This document shows, piece by piece, positions 34,597 to 36,067 of a DNA stretch of 36,067 bases. A program made the position numbers and the translations under genes. Location of the stretch: positions 1-36,067 of the forward strand of contig CAINGT010000089.1 of the NCBI GenBank assembly GCA_903848655.1. The letters are read 5' to 3'. Numbering within the stretch: position 1 is the first letter of the stretch; the number at the start of each line of letters is the position of its first letter. A model generated the notes under the pieces. It saw only the letters and a list, made by a program, of their open reading frames with translations. It had not been told where the DNA came from and searched no databases. Source of the DNA: an uncultured Sphingomonadales bacterium. Lineage in GTDB: Bacteria; Pseudomonadota; Alphaproteobacteria; Sphingomonadales; Sphingomonadaceae.

Positions 34597-35366
34597 TCGA
34601 CGATATCGACCAGACGCAGGCCCCGCTGCTCGATCACTTGCTCGAACTGCGAACCCGGCTCCTGCGCGCGATTTACGCACTGGCGATTGCCTTTGCGATT
34701 TGCCTCTATTTTGCTGACCGCATCCTTGGCCTGCTGATCGTACCGTTGGCGCGCGCCTTTCCGGCGGGAACCGGCAAATTGATCTATACCAAGCTGTACG
34801 GCGCGTTTTTTGTCGAAATCAAAGTCGCGCTGTTCGCCGCGTGCCTGTTCGCCTTTCCGATCATCGCCAATCAACTGTGGGCATTCATCGCACCGGGGCT
34901 TTATGCGCGCGAAAAAAAGGCATTCCTGCCGTTTCTGATCGCCACCCCGGTGTTTTTTACGGCGGGGGCCAGCCTCGCCTATTTCTTCGTCATGCCCAAT
35001 GCGTTTCGCTGGTTCATCGGCTTTCAGGGGATGCACGGCGGGTTGCAGTTGGAAGCGCTGCCGGGGGTGGAAGAATATCTCAATCTCGTGATGCAGTTCA
35101 TTCTGGCGTTCGGCGGCAGTTTCCTGCTGCCGGTGCTGCTGATGCTGCTCAACCGCGCGGGCATCCTGTCGCGCGATCAACTGGTGCGCGCCCGGCGCTA
35201 TGTCATCGTTGGCATCGTCACGCTGGCGGCGCTGATTACCCCGCCCGACGTGCTGTCACAATTGATGCTGGCGATACCGCTGCTGTTCCTGTTCGAAGGA
35301 ACGCTGATCGTGATGCGCTTTGTCGAAGCCAAAGACGCGCGCGAACGCGAGCAAGCTGCCGATTAG
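34593..35366 (+). CDS. tatC: Sec-independent protein translocase subunit TatC
   Basis: TatC is the six-helix signal-peptide receptor of the Tat system. The 257-residue product has the N-terminal 'LLDHLLELRTRLLRAI' (conserved H-L-ELR motif), then 'LIYTKLYGAFFVEIKVALFAACLFAFPIIANQLWAFIAPGLYAREKK' and 'GILSRDQLVRARRYVIVGIVTLAALITPPDVLSQ', all family signatures. The stop codon TAG (35364-35366) is the first three bases of palindromic repeat copy D, so the last few residues (EREQAAD) may have been set by its insertion. It ends convergent to a MAPEG gene. Confidence 0.97.
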   Translation: MIDDIDQTQAPLLDHLLELRTRLLRAIYALAIAFAICLYFADRILGLLIVPLARAFPAGTGKLIYTKLYGAFFVEIKVALFAACLFAFPIIANQLWAFIAPGLYAREKKAFLPFLIATPVFFTAGASLAYFFVMPNAFRWFIGFQGMHGGLQLEALPGVEEYLNLVMQFILAFGGSFLLPVLLMLLNRAGILSRDQLVRARRYVIVGIVTLAALITPPDVLSQLMLAIPLLFLFEGTLIVMRFVEAKDAREREQAAD

Positions 35367-35467
35367 AGCGTGATGCGAAAAAGTGGGAACCGGTTTTTCG
35401 CAATAAATCACGCGAAAACAAAGACTCTAGAGCGGAATGCGATTCAATCTAATCGCATTCCGCTCTA
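35364..35467. repeat. Double-hairpin palindromic repeat, copy D (104 bp)
   Basis: This copy has the same length as copy A, with 3 differences by eye. Its two ends, TAGAGC and GCTCTA, are mirror images, and hairpin 2 has a perfect 17-bp stem (TAGAGCGGAATGCGATT with AATCGCATTCCGCTCTA). It fills the whole space between the convergent tatC and MAPEG genes, supplying the TAG stop of each from opposite strands. Confidence 0.94.
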
Positions 35468-35905
35468 AAATATCGCCATCGCCGCGTGCAGGATCAGCGC
35501 GGTAAGCACCACGCTCGACAGCGTAAACAGCACAAAGCGCGGCATCACGCTGTTGACCGTCGCCTGCCACACCGAATGGACCACGCGTAGCCCGACATAG
35601 GCCCAGCCGAGCGTGGCATTCACCCCATCGCCCGCGCCGATCAGCGCCAGGGTCAGCGCGATGGCGTAAAACACCGTCGGTGCTTCGTGCAGATGGTTGA
35701 AATTGTGCGCCTTCCACTGCACTTCGCGCGGCAATAGGTCTTCGAGCATCGCCCCGGTCCAGCCGCGATCCTCGCCCGCCTTGCCGGTTTTGGGCAGCCG
35801 CCCGATGGCCGGAATGCGCGTGGCATACATCCACAGCCACATCACCATCGTCCACGCCGCCAGCGCCACCACCGGCCCCAGAATTGCCATTCCTGTCGTG
35901 TGCAT
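35465..35905 (-). CDS. MAPEG family membrane protein
   Basis: This 146-residue protein has four predicted membrane segments (about 8-28, 75-92, 95-115 and 122-144). 'VQWKAHNFNHLHEAPTVFYAIALTLALIG' resembles the MAPEG consensus around the second helix (RAHxNHxEAxPxFxxL), and 'LGWAYVGLRVVHSVWQATVNSVMPRFVLFTLS' resembles the third and fourth. MAPEG proteins include glutathione-dependent membrane enzymes, but many bacterial members have unknown roles. The ATG is preceded by a good SD (GGGAGAGG). Its stop codon TAG lies in the end of repeat copy D. Confidence 0.88.
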   Translation of the reverse strand: MHTTGMAILGPVVALAAWTMVMWLWMYATRIPAIGRLPKTGKAGEDRGWTGAMLEDLLPREVQWKAHNFNHLHEAPTVFYAIALTLALIGAGDGVNATLGWAYVGLRVVHSVWQATVNSVMPRFVLFTLSSVVLTALILHAAMAIF

Positions 35906-35998
35906 GATGACCTCTCCCGTCGTTTTGTGGTTGCACCATCTGGTCGTCAGTTATGCGCGCCCGGTCAAGCCCGTTTCTCCGCCTGCAGGCCATCGCAC

Positions 35999-36067
35999 AG
36001 ATCGGAAGAGCACACGTCTGAACTCCAGTCACTCTCGGTTATCTCGTATGCCGTCTTCTGCTTGAAA
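35999..36067 (+). other. Illumina TruSeq adapter read-through (not biological)
   Basis: From AGATCGGAAGAGCACACG at 35999 the sequence follows the TruSeq read-1 adapter to 36032, then an 8-base index TCTCGGTT (36033-36040), then the P7 end (ATCTCGTATGCCGTCTTCTG, CTTG) and AAA. The contig therefore ended in an untrimmed read. Open frames reaching into this stretch (minus-strand translation beginning MTGVQTCALPI) are artefacts. Confidence 0.98.

Noticed and set aside
35427..36032. A minus-strand open frame starting MTGVQTCALPI and covering the MAPEG region.
   Set aside because: Its start lies in the sequencing adapter; this peptide is a known sign of adapter contamination.

Overview
The window is a short-read assembly contig made of three unlike parts. 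Positions 1 to about 2325 carry three overlapping genes: an ABC ATPase, its ABC-2 permease, and the start of a TPR-type protein. Their codon use is less GC-rich than the rest, and they resemble the transporter-plus-TPR operons of Verrucomicrobiota (family impression only). At about 2326 the reading frame switches, inside a conserved motif, into the C-terminal two thirds of CcmF. From there to about 35998 the sequence is a GC-rich alphaproteobacterial chromosome, most likely Sphingomonadales. The order argS-SPOR-nagZ-scpA-scpB-tatA-tatB-tatC, the rnhA-thrB-ispH cluster and the tad/cpa cluster support this. Positions 35999-36067 are Illumina TruSeq adapter read-through, so the right end is an artefact and the left join is very probably a chimera.

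Layout of the sphingomonad part. (1) 2326-7113, plus strand: ccmF(partial)-ccmG-ccmH-ccmI, the end of a cytochrome c maturation operon, followed by kup, a K+ uptake gene coupled by a 4-nt overlap. (2) 7209-12083, minus strand: acyl-CoA thioesterase II, K+-independent H+-pyrophosphatase, thiamine-phosphate kinase and an enoyl-CoA hydratase. (3) 12238-14048, plus strand: thiolase and a TetR regulator. (4) 14300-15751, minus strand: a His/Met-rich predicted outer-membrane protein. (5) 15868-23512, minus strand: cpaA-cpaB-cpaC-cpaD-cpaE-tadB-tadC, a Tad (tight adherence) pilus locus with no CpaF ATPase gene and no visible Flp pilin gene. (6) 23576-25709, plus strand: an alpha/beta hydrolase and a DauA-like FAD enzyme. 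(7) 25713-28083, minus strand: rnhA-thrB-ispH. (8) 28241-35366, plus strand: lipoprotein, argS, SPOR protein, nagZ, scpA, scpB and tatABC. (9) 35465-35905, minus strand: a MAPEG protein.

The most interesting structure is a family of about 104-bp double-hairpin palindromic repeats, with copies at 14132, 15529, 17898 and 35364. One copy is read in frame inside the outer-membrane protein. One sits exactly where cpaF would be expected. One supplies the TAG stop codons of two convergent genes, tatC and the MAPEG gene, from its two ends. Paired substitutions between copies preserve the second hairpin. Genes are tightly packed, with fourteen 4-nt start/stop overlaps, and no stretch longer than 300 bases lacks a gene. 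I saw no tRNA, rRNA, CRISPR array, prophage or insertion-sequence transposase. I found no convincing new multi-gene system; the apparent TPR-CcmF fusion should not be taken as one.
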